Source: Fodinibacter sp038258215 (GTDB lineage Bacteria; Actinomycetota; Actinomycetes; Actinomycetales; Dermatophilaceae). From it: a DNA stretch of 64,000 nucleotides. The notes beneath the pieces are model-generated. The model was not told the origin of the DNA and made no database searches. It saw only the letters and a program-made list of their open reading frames with translations. This document shows positions 24,262 to 32,953 of this stretch, one piece after another. Each line of letters starts with the position of its first letter. The first letter of the stretch is position 1. Both the position numbers and the translations under genes were made by a program. The DNA is taken from positions 1-64,000 of the forward strand of contig JBBSQC010000015.1 of assembly GCA_038258215.1 (NCBI GenBank). The letters are read 5' to 3'.

Positions 24262-25160
24262 TGCGCGCCTTCGTCGCTGCGGCCGTGCAGCTCGCTCCGG
24301 CCCCCGGCCCCCTCACGGCGACGTCCGTGGCCGACAACCTCGAGAGGTGCGTCGAGATCACGCGCAGGTGTGTGGCCGCGACCGGTGCCGAGCTCGTCGT
24401 GCTGCCCGAGTCGGCGACGACCGGCTTCACCCCCGGCATCCCGACGGAGCAGCTGTGGGAGCTGGTCTCCGAGCTGCCGGGCCCCGTCATCGACCCGCTG
24501 CGTGAGGTCGCGCGTGAGCTGGGGGTGCACCTCGTGGCCGGCACCTACGAGCGCGGGCCGACCCCGGACATCGTCTACAACTCCTCGGTGCTCATCGACC
24601 CGTCGGGAGAGGTCCTCGGGATCTACCGCAAGACCCACCCCTTCTGCTCCGAGATCGTCAGCGGCGGTGGCTGGGTGACCCCCGGCGACACCGCGGTGGT
24701 GTGCGACACCGACCTGGGCCGGATCGGGATGATCATCTGCTTCGACGGCGACTACCCCGAGCTCGCGCGCATCGAGGCGGTGCTCGGCGCCGAGGTGATC
24801 GTCCGGCCGTCGGCGCTGCTGCGCTCGGCAGACCTCTGGGAGCTGACCTCGCGGGCCCGGGCGTACGACAACCACGTCTTCCTCGTCGGGTCGAATGCCG
24901 TGGGCACCGACCCTGCGGGAGTCCTGTACTTCGGGAACTCGCACATCGTGACCCCCGTGGGGCACATCATCGCCAAGGCGGCGACCCACGAGGGATGGGT
25001 CTCGGCCCGCCTCGACCCCGACGAGGCGCTGGCCTCGCTCACCCCGGGGTCGAACATCGGTCAGGGCTTCGACCACCTGCGTGACCGTAACCTCGAGCTC
25101 ATCCGCAAGCACCGAGCCGAGCTCGAGGCCCCCGCGAAGACGTCGTTCCCGCACGACTGA
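24261..25160 (+). CDS. Nitrilase-superfamily amidohydrolase
   Basis: A 299-residue carbon-nitrogen hydrolase. The Glu-Lys-Cys triad is intact: Glu50 (VVLPESATTG), Lys124 (GIYRKTHPF) and Cys160 (MIICFDGDYPE). Such enzymes hydrolyse amides or N-carbamoyl compounds (omega-amidase, beta-ureidopropionase, carbamoylase types). The ATG shares a base with the CoxG stop, so it belongs to the Mo-hydroxylase operon. A role in cleaving malonamate to malonate and ammonia, or ureidomalonate to malonate and urea, fits the neighbourhood but is inference. Two hairpins follow its stop. Confidence 0.88.
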   Translation: MRAFVAAAVQLAPAPGPLTATSVADNLERCVEITRRCVAATGAELVVLPESATTGFTPGIPTEQLWELVSELPGPVIDPLREVARELGVHLVAGTYERGPTPDIVYNSSVLIDPSGEVLGIYRKTHPFCSEIVSGGGWVTPGDTAVVCDTDLGRIGMIICFDGDYPELARIEAVLGAEVIVRPSALLRSADLWELTSRARAYDNHVFLVGSNAVGTDPAGVLYFGNSHIVTPVGHIIAKAATHEGWVSARLDPDEALASLTPGSNIGQGFDHLRDRNLELIRKHRAELEAPAKTSFPHD

Positions 25161-25190
25161 CCGCCTTCGGGAGGCGTCGGGCGAGAGTGA

Positions 25191-25234
25191 TTCGGCCCGC
25201 GCCCGCTCCCCCTGCGGAACCGGCGCGGGCCGAA
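25191..25234 (+). terminator. Strong hairpin after the Mo-hydroxylase operon
   Basis: TTCGGCCCGCGCC (25191-25203) pairs perfectly with GGCGCGGGCCGAA (25222-25234), a 13-base-pair stem beginning 30 bases after the amidase stop. There is no T-run, as is common for high-GC actinobacterial terminators. Confidence 0.65.
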
Positions 25235-25268
25235 GGGTGGGCGGCGCTCCCTGCAGCACCGCCCACCC
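25235..25268 (+). terminator. Second hairpin directly after the first
   Basis: GGGTGGGCGG (25235-25244) pairs with CCGCCCACCC (25259-25268). It abuts the previous stem-loop with no gap, so two hairpins lie in tandem between the operon end and nfeD. Confidence 0.55.
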
Positions 25269-25419
25269 GATGAGTAGTTCGGAGGGGTGGGCGCAGCGGA
25301 TTGGTCCGGATCCAACATTTGTCGGGATGGCCCCGATGCCCACCAGATACTGTCAACCGGACGGGGCGACGACGGACGACCCGGGCGACGCGTCAGGCGC
25401 GCCTGACCAGGAGGGAACC

Positions 25420-25920
25420 ATGCAGACCACACTGCTCGTCATCGGGGGCATCGGGATCCTCCTGCTCCTCATCTCGCTGGTCGCCGGAGAGGTGCTCGAC
25501 GGGATCCTGGACGGCTTCGGACCCGACCTCCTCTCGGGCCTCGCCGTGGCGAGCTTCCTGGCGGCCTTCGGTTTTGTGGGCGCGCTCGTCGAGGACGCCA
25601 GCGGCAACAGCGGAGCGGCGATCGGCGCGGGTCTCGTCGCCGGGGCGGTCGTCGGCGCCGGCGCCGGGCTGGCGAGCCGGCAGCTGATGCGTGGGGGCGA
25701 CGAGGCCACGGTGCGCACCTCCGGGCTCATCGGGCTGCACGGCTCGGTGATCGAGGCCATCCCCGAGGAGGGGTTCGGCCAGGTCACCGTCGTGGCCGCC
25801 GGTCACATCACCCGCCTGAACGCCCGCGCCGACGAACCGATGGCCGGCGGCACCCCGGTCGTCATCACCTCGGTTCTCAGCCCGACCTCGGTGCGCGTGT
25901 CGCGGCCTCCGGGCGACTGA
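25420..25920 (+). CDS. NfeD family membrane protein
   Basis: A 166-residue short-form NfeD protein. It has two or three N-terminal membrane segments (LLVIGGIGILLLLISLVAGE, then GLAVASFLAAFGFVGALVE and a Gly/Ala-rich third) and a C-terminal OB-fold domain (about 100-166: TVRTSGLIGLHGSVIEAIPE ... VVITSVLSPTSVRVSR). NfeD proteins pair with flotillin/stomatin proteins, and a flotillin gene follows 113 bases downstream. ATG 25420 has GAGGGAA upstream. This pair concerns membrane organisation, so its position inside the nucleobase block may be incidental. Confidence 0.85.
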   Translation: MQTTLLVIGGIGILLLLISLVAGEVLDGILDGFGPDLLSGLAVASFLAAFGFVGALVEDASGNSGAAIGAGLVAGAVVGAGAGLASRQLMRGGDEATVRTSGLIGLHGSVIEAIPEEGFGQVTVVAAGHITRLNARADEPMAGGTPVVITSVLSPTSVRVSRPPGD

Positions 25921-26033
25921 GGCAGGATCAGCGTCGGACGCGGGGGAACGGGCGGTGACCCGGCTGCGTCAACACGTGACACCACCAAGACTCGTGCTCG
26001 AGCGCCCACGCGGCGCAGGAAAGGTCAGGAACC

Positions 26034-27575
26034 ATGTTCGGCCTCGACATTCCCGTCGGCCTCATCTCGGTGCTGGGGCTCGTCGTCCTCGTACTGCTCG
26101 TCGGCCTCATCATCGCCTCGCGCTACCGGGTCGCCGGCCCCAACGAGGCGTTCATCGTCACCGGGCGGCGCGGCAAGGAGGTGCGCAACCCAGAGACGGG
26201 CGAGATGTCGACCGACCTGTCCGGCCAGAAGGTGGTCATGGGCGGTGGCATCTTCGTCGTCCCGTTCGTCCAGCGGCTCCATATCCTCGACCTGTCGAGC
26301 CGTCGGATCATGATCCAGATCCGCGCGGCCGTCTCCGGGCAGGGCGTGAAGCTCAACCTCGACGGGGTCGCCATCGTCAAGGTCGGCGGCAACGAGGACT
26401 CGATCCGAGCAGCTGCGCAGCGCTTCCTCAGCCAGCAGGGTGAGATCGAGACCTTCACCCAGGAGACTCTCGCCGGCTCACTGCGGTCGATCGTCGGGTC
26501 GCTGAGCGTGGAGCAGATCATCCGCGACCGGGCCGCCTTCGCGCAGCGGGTCGCCGACGAGGCGGAGTCCTCGCTCACCGGCCAGGGCCTGATCCTGGAC
26601 ACCTTCCAGATCCAGGACATCACCGACGACGGCACCTACCTCGCCGACCTCGGTCGTCCCGAGTCCGCGAGGATCGGCCAGACGGCGTCGATCGCCGAGG
26701 CCAACGCCCGGCAGGCCGCCGAGCAGGCCCGACTCGCCGCCGAGCAGGAGATCGCGATCTCCAACCGCCAGCTGGCGCTGAAGCAGTCCGAGATCAAGGC
26801 CGAGACCGATGCCGCGTCCGCCACCGCCGCGGCAGCAGGCCCCCTGGCCCAGGCGGATCGTGACCAGGCGATCCTCACGGAGCAGGAGAAGGTCGCCGTG
26901 CGGCAGGCCGCGCTCAAGGAGCGCCAGCTCGACACCGAGGTGCGCAAGCCGGCCGACGCCGAGCGCTACAAGGTCGAGCAGGAGGCCGAGGGTGCTCGCA
27001 ACGCGGCGATCGCCGAGGCCGATGCCCGCCGGCAGGCCTCGATCGCCGCCGCTCAGGCGGATGCCGAGAAGGCTCGGCTCACCGGTGAGTCCGAGAAGTC
27101 CCGCCGCACCGCGCTGGCCGACGCCGAGGCCATCGAGGGTGAGCGTCGGGGTTCCGCCGACAAAGCCCTACGCGTGGCGCAGGCCGAGGCGCTGCGGGCC
27201 GAGGGTGAGGCCCAGGCCAGTGCCATCCTCGCGACGGGGCAGGCCGAGGCCGAGGCGATGAACAAGCGCGCCGACGCCTTCGCCCGCTACAACGAGGCTG
27301 CCGTGCTGCAGATGCTCGTCGAGGTGCTGCCGAAGGTCGCCCGCGAGATCGCGGCGCCGATGGCGGCCATCGACCAGCTGACGGTGCTCTCGACCGACGG
27401 AGCGGCGGCCCTGCCCAAGCAGGTCACCGACAACCTGACCCAGACGATGGCGATGGTCAAGAACACGACCGGGATCGACATCCAGTCGCTGATCCAGAAG
27501 TACACGAACGACACCGACGCGACCACGGCCGGCACCGTCGTGCCGGCGACGGAGTCGTCCCACCCGGCGGTCTGA
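26034..27575 (+). CDS. floA: Flotillin-like SPFH membrane scaffold protein
   Basis: A 513-residue flotillin. An N-terminal hydrophobic segment (residues about 5-28) inserts in the membrane, followed by the SPFH/band-7 domain (NEAFIVTGRRGKEVRNPETG, GIFVVPFVQRLHILDLSSRR, ... IVGSLSVEQIIRDRAAFAQR). A long Ala/Glu/Arg-rich coiled coil (about 215-420, many EAEA and KARL type repeats) promotes oligomerisation. The C-terminal part (ADAFARYNEAAVLQMLVEVL) is flotillin-typical. AGGAACC precedes the ATG. The preceding NfeD gene is the usual partner. Such proteins organise membrane microdomains. The symbol is used loosely, as for Bacillus FloT/FloA. Confidence 0.92.
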   Translation: MFGLDIPVGLISVLGLVVLVLLVGLIIASRYRVAGPNEAFIVTGRRGKEVRNPETGEMSTDLSGQKVVMGGGIFVVPFVQRLHILDLSSRRIMIQIRAAVSGQGVKLNLDGVAIVKVGGNEDSIRAAAQRFLSQQGEIETFTQETLAGSLRSIVGSLSVEQIIRDRAAFAQRVADEAESSLTGQGLILDTFQIQDITDDGTYLADLGRPESARIGQTASIAEANARQAAEQARLAAEQEIAISNRQLALKQSEIKAETDAASATAAAAGPLAQADRDQAILTEQEKVAVRQAALKERQLDTEVRKPADAERYKVEQEAEGARNAAIAEADARRQASIAAAQADAEKARLTGESEKSRRTALADAEAIEGERRGSADKALRVAQAEALRAEGEAQASAILATGQAEAEAMNKRADAFARYNEAAVLQMLVEVLPKVAREIAAPMAAIDQLTVLSTDGAAALPKQVTDNLTQTMAMVKNTTGIDIQSLIQKYTNDTDATTAGTVVPATESSHPAV

Positions 27576-27683
27576 GGCGCCGAGCCGCCGGGGCCGGGGT
27601 TGGCGAGGATGGCCGGTGCCCCGGCATCCGGTCGGCAGGATGTGCCAACGACCCCCGCTCCGGAGCCCGGTTGAATCGTGCCC

Positions 27684-29876
27684 ATGACGCAGCGCGGGGC
27701 ACGACGCATCCGGGTGGGCATCGACACCGGAGGCACCTTCACCGACGTCGTCGCCCTCGACGAGGGCACCGGCGTCCTGGTCACGACCAAGACCCCGAGC
27801 ACCCCGAGCAACCCGGCGGACGGTTTCATCACCGGGATCGAGAAGATCCTGGCCGTGCTCGGCGCCTCCGGGGGGGACCTGAGCGCCGTCTGCCACGGCA
27901 CCACGGTGGCCACCAACAAGCTCCTCGAGGGCAAGGTCGAGCGACTCGGCTTCATCACGACCGAGGGCTACGAGTTCATCCTCGAGATCGCCCGGCAGGC
28001 CGTGCCCGACGGCTACGGCAACTCCTACTTCTGGGTCAAGCCACCGCGAATCGTGCCCGCCGACCGCGTGCGCACCGTCGGGGGCCGGATGGACTTCGAG
28101 GGGCGAGAGGTGCGTCCCTTCGACGAGGACGCAGCGGTCGCGACGGCGGTGTGGTTCCGCGAGCAGGGCATCACGACCATCGGCGTCTGCTTCCTGCACT
28201 CCTACGCCGACGACACGCACGAGCAGGCGATGCGCGCGGTGCTGCGGCGCGAGCATCCCGAGGCGGTCGTGTCGATCAGCAGCGAGGTGCTGCGGGAGTA
28301 CCGCGAGTACGAGCGGGCGATGACCACGCTCGTGGACGCCGCCGTGAAGCCCAGCGTGAGCCGTTACGTCGCGAACATCCACGATCGCCTCGACGGCTTC
28401 GCCACCGGCATCCCCTTCTACATCATGAAGTCCAACGGGGGCGTGCTCTCGGCGGACGAAGTGGTGCACCAGCCGATCACGACCGTGCTGTCCGGGCCTG
28501 CGGCCGGGGCGCTGGGGGCGGCGCTCATCGCCAGGCGCGCCGGTTTCGACAAGGTCCTCACCTGCGACGGCGGTGGCACGTCCACGGACGTGTCGGTCGT
28601 CCTCGACGGGGAGCCGACGCTCACGACCGAAGGCACCGTCGGCGCCTACCCGAGCAAGATCCCGATGATCGACGTCGTCACGGTCGGCGCCGGTGGGGGG
28701 TCGGTCGCCTGGGTGTCGCCGGAGGGCGCGCTCAAGGTCGGGCCGCGGTCCGCCGGCGCCGACCCCGGTCCGCTCTGCTACGCCAAGGGGGGTCTGGAGC
28801 CGACGATCACCGACGCCCACGTCGTGCTGGGCCGGATCCCGCCGCACCTGCTCGGCGGTGAGATCCCCCTCGATGTCGAAGCGGCCCGGGCCGGCATCTC
28901 CGACCTCGCCGCGACCCTGGGCATGGACGTCGAACGCTGTGCCACCGGAATCCTCGAGATCTCGGCGTGGAACCAGGCCAACGCGCTGCGCCAGGTGTCG
29001 GTCAAGCGGGGGCTGGACGTGCGCGACTTCATGCTCACGACGTTCGGCGGGTCCGGGTCCCTGCTCGCGTGCCGGCTCGTCGACATCCTCGACCTCGCCG
29101 GGGTCGTGGTGCCGCAGAACCCGGGAAACGTCAGCGCGTTCGGCCTGCTCACCGTCGACGTCAAGAACGACTACGTGCAGACCCACGTGTCCCGGCAGGA
29201 CGCCCTCGACCACGGGGCCATCGAGAGGATCTTCGACGAGCTCACGGCCAAGGCTGCCGCGGCGCTCGACACCGAGGGCTTCGCGCGGGCCGAGCACCAG
29301 CACTCCCGCACCGTCGACCTGCGCTACTTCGGGCAGGCCTACGAGGTCCGGGTCCCGGCGGGGCCCGGTCGGGTCGACGAGGCGTATGCCGCTGCCGTCG
29401 CCGACCGGTTCCACCAGGAGCACCGCCAGCTCTACGGCTACGACTTCCGCGACGACCCGCGCCAGCAGGTCGAGTGGGTCAACCTCCGGGTCACCGGCAT
29501 CGGGCCGATCACCCGCCCCGAGCTTCCCGAGCTCCCCACCCGCACCCGTGAACAATCGACCAATAGGTCAAGTGATTTCGTGCACAAGCGCAAACAATCG
29601 CCCAGTTGGTCAGTTGTTCACGACGGCCCAGGTCTCTCCGGCCCCGAGCCGGTGGCGCGCTCGACCCGAGCAGTCTGCTTCGACGCAGAGGACGGGTACG
29701 TCCTCACCGACGTCTACTGGCGCCCCGACCTGCTTGCCGCCGACACCTTCGCCGGCCCGGCGGTCGTCGAGGAGTTCGGCTCGACGCTGCCGGTCCATCC
29801 CGGGTTCGTCGTTCGGGTCGACTCGCTCGGCAACCTCGTCGTCACCAGACTCGTCGACAGCGTGGAGGCGCCATGA
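27684..29876 (+). CDS. hyuA: Hydantoinase/oxoprolinase family protein, subunit A (HyuA-like)
   Basis: A 730-residue HyuA/N-methylhydantoinase A protein of the ATP-dependent hydantoinase-oxoprolinase family. N-terminal actin-like ATPase motif: IRVGIDTGGTFTDVVALDEG; then VCHGTTVATNKLLEGK, STDVSVVLDGEP (after CDGGGT), VTVGAGGGSVAWV and the DPGPLCYAKGG motif. With HyuB these enzymes open hydantoin-type or lactam rings at the cost of ATP. Residues about 622-646 are encoded by a palindromic, A/T-richer insert that keeps the frame, just after the PELPELPTRTREQ linker. ATG 27684 is chosen over GTG 27678. The stop overlaps hyuB as ATGA. Confidence 0.92.
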   Translation: MTQRGARRIRVGIDTGGTFTDVVALDEGTGVLVTTKTPSTPSNPADGFITGIEKILAVLGASGGDLSAVCHGTTVATNKLLEGKVERLGFITTEGYEFILEIARQAVPDGYGNSYFWVKPPRIVPADRVRTVGGRMDFEGREVRPFDEDAAVATAVWFREQGITTIGVCFLHSYADDTHEQAMRAVLRREHPEAVVSISSEVLREYREYERAMTTLVDAAVKPSVSRYVANIHDRLDGFATGIPFYIMKSNGGVLSADEVVHQPITTVLSGPAAGALGAALIARRAGFDKVLTCDGGGTSTDVSVVLDGEPTLTTEGTVGAYPSKIPMIDVVTVGAGGGSVAWVSPEGALKVGPRSAGADPGPLCYAKGGLEPTITDAHVVLGRIPPHLLGGEIPLDVEAARAGISDLAATLGMDVERCATGILEISAWNQANALRQVSVKRGLDVRDFMLTTFGGSGSLLACRLVDILDLAGVVVPQNPGNVSAFGLLTVDVKNDYVQTHVSRQDALDHGAIERIFDELTAKAAAALDTEGFARAEHQHSRTVDLRYFGQAYEVRVPAGPGRVDEAYAAAVADRFHQEHRQLYGYDFRDDPRQQVEWVNLRVTGIGPITRPELPELPTRTREQSTNRSSDFVHKRKQSPSWSVVHDGPGLSGPEPVARSTRAVCFDAEDGYVLTDVYWRPDLLAADTFAGPAVVEEFGSTLPVHPGFVVRVDSLGNLVVTRLVDSVEAP
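29548..29621. repeat. In-frame palindromic insert in hyuA
   Basis: Outer arms GTGAACAA (29548-29555) and TTGTTCAC (29614-29621) pair, as do GACCAA and TTGGTC further in. The insert also contains a direct repeat: AACAATCGACCAATAGGTCA (29551-29570) and AACAATCGCCCAGTTGGTCA (29593-29612), four mismatches, 42 bases apart. Its base composition is clearly richer in A/T than the surrounding gene. Confidence 0.85.
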
Positions 29877-31801
29877 ACAGCGCAGGCCTGCCCACGGCAT
29901 ACGAGCACGGCAACCGGCTCACCCCCGAGGGGAGCAGCGCCGACCCGATCCTCGTCGAGATCGTCCAGGGCACCCTGGCGAGCGTCGAGATGGAGGTCGA
30001 GACGGCCATCGCCCGCACGAGCCGGAGCCCGATGATCCGCGACGCACACGACTTCCGCGCCGGCATCCACGACCGCCAGCTGCGCAAGCTCACCGGTCGC
30101 AGCTACTCCGCGCTGGTGCACCCGATCGTGCGCGACTTCCCAGTGTCGCGGATGCGCGAGGGCGACGTCTACTTCCACAACGACGTCTACGAGTCCGAGG
30201 GCGGGATCGGCCACCTCCCGGACCTGTGCGTCACGGTGCCCGTCTTCCACGAGGGGGAGGTCGTCGCGTTCGTGCAGGCCTTCGGACACCACGACGACAT
30301 CGGGGGCGCGGTGCCCGGGTCGATGCCGAGCAACGCACGCACCGTCTTCGAGGAAGGACTCTCGGTCCCCCCGATCAAGCTGTGGGACAACGGCGTTCCC
30401 AACCGCGCGGCCCTGCGGATCATGACCCGCAACTCCCGGATGCCGGACAGCCTCGCCGCCGACCTGGACGCCGAGTGCTCGGCGTGCCTCATGGGCGCCA
30501 GGCGCCTCGCCGATCTCTTCGCCCGCTACGGACGCGACACCATCGAGGCGTGCTTCGACGCCATCCTCGACGCGACGACGGAGACCTACCGGCGCGAGAT
30601 CCTCGGCAAGATCCCCGACGGCACGTACGTCTGGGAGGACTACGCCGAGCACGACGGCGTCGACGAGCCGCGGCTGCACACCCAGCGGATCACGCTGACC
30701 AAGAGCTCGACCGGCGGCCCCGGCCCGGGCGACGGCGGCCCGCTGCTCGTCATCGACTTCACCGGCACCGGGCCCCAGGCCAAGGGCCCGATCAACCACT
30801 GCGGCGACTACGTCGGAGGGAACTTCCTCAAGAAGTGGCTCGCCCCGATCCTGCGCAACCTCGCCGACACCCCCGAACGAATGGCCGAGCTCGACGTCAA
30901 CGAGGGCGTCGTGCCGCTCATCGAGATGCGCTTCCCCGACAAGGGGACCCTGCTCACCCCGATCTACCCCGCGCCGACCAATGCCCGGACGTTCGTCATC
31001 CTGCGGCTGCTGGGCGTGCTCGCCGGTGTGGTGGCCAAGGCGGTCGACGGGCGGATGCCGGCCGACCAGGAGACGATCCGCTACACCGGGGTCTACGGCA
31101 AGGACCGTGACGGGAACGACTACCTCATGCGGGAGGTGCTCGGTGGTGGCTCGGGGGGTCGCTACTACGCCGACGGCGAGGACACCATCCACGTCGTGCC
31201 GGATTCACGGAACCTGCCAACCGAGTTCACCGAGAGCCGCTTTCCGTTCATCGTCGAGCGTCTTGGCCTGGCGGTCGACTCCGGCGGCGCGGGTCGCCAC
31301 CGCGGCGGTCTCGGCTACGAGAAGCAGATCCGGATGCTGCGCGACGGCCACTTCATGTCGATCGCGGACCGCTCGATCCTCGCGTGCTGGGGGGTCAAGG
31401 GCGGCAAGGCGGGACGGCCGTTCGAGGTGACCGTCGACCTCGGCGGGCCGACGGAGCGCACCGTCGACGCACTCGCCGACGCCGAGCCCGTGCTGGCCGG
31501 CCAGGTCATCCGCATCCGCACCACGGGCGGCGGTGGGTGGGGCGACCCGCTCGAGCGACCCTACGACGAGGTCGAGCGCGACCTGCGTTGGGGCAAGGTG
31601 TCCTTCGCCGCCGCCGAGGCCGACTACGCCGTGCTCGCGTCCGGCACGAAGGACGCGCCGGTCATCGACGCGGCGTCCTCCGACGCCCTGCGGGCGCGGC
31701 GGCGCGGCGCCCGTGAGGAGAGGCAGCCCTTCTTCGACCGGGGTCCGGGGTATGCCGCGTTGTCCGGCGGGGCGAGCAGCGCCGAGGTCGACTGGGTCTG
31801 A
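29873..31801 (+). CDS. hyuB: Hydantoinase/oxoprolinase family protein, subunit B (HyuB-like)
   Basis: A 642-residue HyuB/N-methylhydantoinase B protein, partner of HyuA. Conserved blocks include DPILVEIVQGTLASVEMEVE, AIARTSRSPMIRDAHDFRAG, FHNDVYESEGGIGHLPDL (HyuB members have ND-P... near here), AFGHHDDIGGAVPGSMPSNA, IDFTGTGPQAKGPIN, and the glycine-rich C-terminal TTGGGGWGDPLERP. The length is at the upper end for the family (500-600), mostly from a longer tail after the GWGDP motif. The ATG overlaps the hyuA stop. The substrate is unknown; in this neighbourhood a hydantoin or pyrimidine-derived ring or lactam is likely. Confidence 0.92.
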   Translation: MNSAGLPTAYEHGNRLTPEGSSADPILVEIVQGTLASVEMEVETAIARTSRSPMIRDAHDFRAGIHDRQLRKLTGRSYSALVHPIVRDFPVSRMREGDVYFHNDVYESEGGIGHLPDLCVTVPVFHEGEVVAFVQAFGHHDDIGGAVPGSMPSNARTVFEEGLSVPPIKLWDNGVPNRAALRIMTRNSRMPDSLAADLDAECSACLMGARRLADLFARYGRDTIEACFDAILDATTETYRREILGKIPDGTYVWEDYAEHDGVDEPRLHTQRITLTKSSTGGPGPGDGGPLLVIDFTGTGPQAKGPINHCGDYVGGNFLKKWLAPILRNLADTPERMAELDVNEGVVPLIEMRFPDKGTLLTPIYPAPTNARTFVILRLLGVLAGVVAKAVDGRMPADQETIRYTGVYGKDRDGNDYLMREVLGGGSGGRYYADGEDTIHVVPDSRNLPTEFTESRFPFIVERLGLAVDSGGAGRHRGGLGYEKQIRMLRDGHFMSIADRSILACWGVKGGKAGRPFEVTVDLGGPTERTVDALADAEPVLAGQVIRIRTTGGGGWGDPLERPYDEVERDLRWGKVSFAAAEADYAVLASGTKDAPVIDAASSDALRARRRGAREERQPFFDRGPGYAALSGGASSAEVDWV

Positions 31802-31885
31802 CCTCTGAGGTGGCACCCGCGCAGCCGTTCCGCGGATGCCGGCTCGACGGCATACTGGAGGCGGAGCCGCGGCAGGAGGACCGCC

Positions 31886-32377
31886 ATGGACGTGAGCACG
31901 TTCTATGCCTTGTTCTCCGCGACCTGCTTCACGCTCACCGGGCTGTGGTGGAACGTGGTGGGGCGGCACGAGCACTGGATGCACGAGCCCGCCACCCGCC
32001 GCCGGGTGGGATCGGTCTACCTCGCCTTCCTCCTGCCGGCCCTCATGGGCCTGTTCGCGCAGATCGGGGGCGCGCAGAGCCCGGGGTACTGGCGCTTCAG
32101 CTTCGTCGTGATCTCCGTGGTCGGGTGTGCCTCGATGGCGCAGCTTCTGCGGGCGTCGAGCGGTGCCGAGGGCGCGGGGGCGTTGGCCCGTTACTGGTGG
32201 GTTTCCGCGGTCGTGTACGCCGCGATCGCGGTCCTCGGGGTGGCGCCGGAGGTTGCGGTGGGGCTCGGCACCACTGGTCTGCAGGCCGAGGCAACGCTGC
32301 TGGTGCTGCTCGTCGCGTCGGCGCACGCGCTCGTCTGGGAGTTCATGACGAATGCCGGGCCCCCGCCCGACGCCTGA
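31886..32377 (+). CDS. Conserved membrane protein, unknown function
   Basis: A 163-residue protein with four predicted membrane spans (about residues 5-25, 44-62, 70-88 and 105-150, the last possibly two helices). The N-terminal VSTFYALFSATCFTLTGLWW is Trp/Phe rich and a short HEHWMHE loop is exposed. No recognised domain. ATG with AGGAGG seven bases upstream (GGCAGGAGGACCGCC), which makes translation convincing. It lies 84 bases after hyuB and 26 bases before the next small gene; co-transcription with hyuAB is possible. Confidence 0.7.
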   Translation: MDVSTFYALFSATCFTLTGLWWNVVGRHEHWMHEPATRRRVGSVYLAFLLPALMGLFAQIGGAQSPGYWRFSFVVISVVGCASMAQLLRASSGAEGAGALARYWWVSAVVYAAIAVLGVAPEVAVGLGTTGLQAEATLLVLLVASAHALVWEFMTNAGPPPDA

Positions 32378-32403
32378 CGGGCCTTCGGCGCTACCGTGGA
32401 TCG

Positions 32404-32754
32404 ATGGCGCGGTACGAGGTCAACGATGCGGCGGTAGCGCACGTGCGCGACCTGATCGACAAGCACCAGTACGTCCTGGACAGCGAGTGGGGCGAGGTGC
32501 AGCCCGATGCCGAGGCGCAGAACGCCTACCTCGAGCGGCACCCCTGGGCGGACTACGCGAGCTGGCACCTCGGGCTGACCGTCGGCGCCAACGAGGAGAC
32601 CAAGGGGCGGTTCGCCTTCGTGGCGGGCGACTTCCGACGGGTCCACCGCAGCGCCCTCATCGCCTGCGTCTACCGAGCCTCGGAGTGGCGGCACAAGGAG
32701 GTCGAGCTGGCCGCGCACGACCTGCTCCAGCACCTCGACGCGACGAGCGGCTGA
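32404..32754 (+). CDS. Conserved hypothetical cytoplasmic protein
   Basis: A 116-residue soluble protein with the look of a conserved actinobacterial family: DLIDKHQYVLDSEWGEVQPD, NAYLERHPWADYASWHLGLT, then RFAFVAGDFRRVHRSALIAC and YRASEWRHKEVELAAHDLLQ. It is rich in Trp, Tyr and His, with no signal or membrane segment. I recognise the pattern as recurring in Actinobacteria but know no function. It starts 26 bases after the preceding membrane protein. Confidence 0.7.
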   Translation: MARYEVNDAAVAHVRDLIDKHQYVLDSEWGEVQPDAEAQNAYLERHPWADYASWHLGLTVGANEETKGRFAFVAGDFRRVHRSALIACVYRASEWRHKEVELAAHDLLQHLDATSG

Positions 32755-32953
32755 CCCGTATCTGCGTCACCCCTCCCGGCGTCGGGCTCGTGACCCCGAA
32801 GGACCGGGGGGTGGCAGAAGGTGACAGACGGATGCCGGGCACCACGGAGCGGGATGCCGAGGGTCGCGAGCACTTGGGTGGCTAGGTTGACCCCACAGGA
32901 CATCGAGGGCACCGGCGTGTCGCCATCCCCTCCGTCGACCGCAGGGAGAGCTC

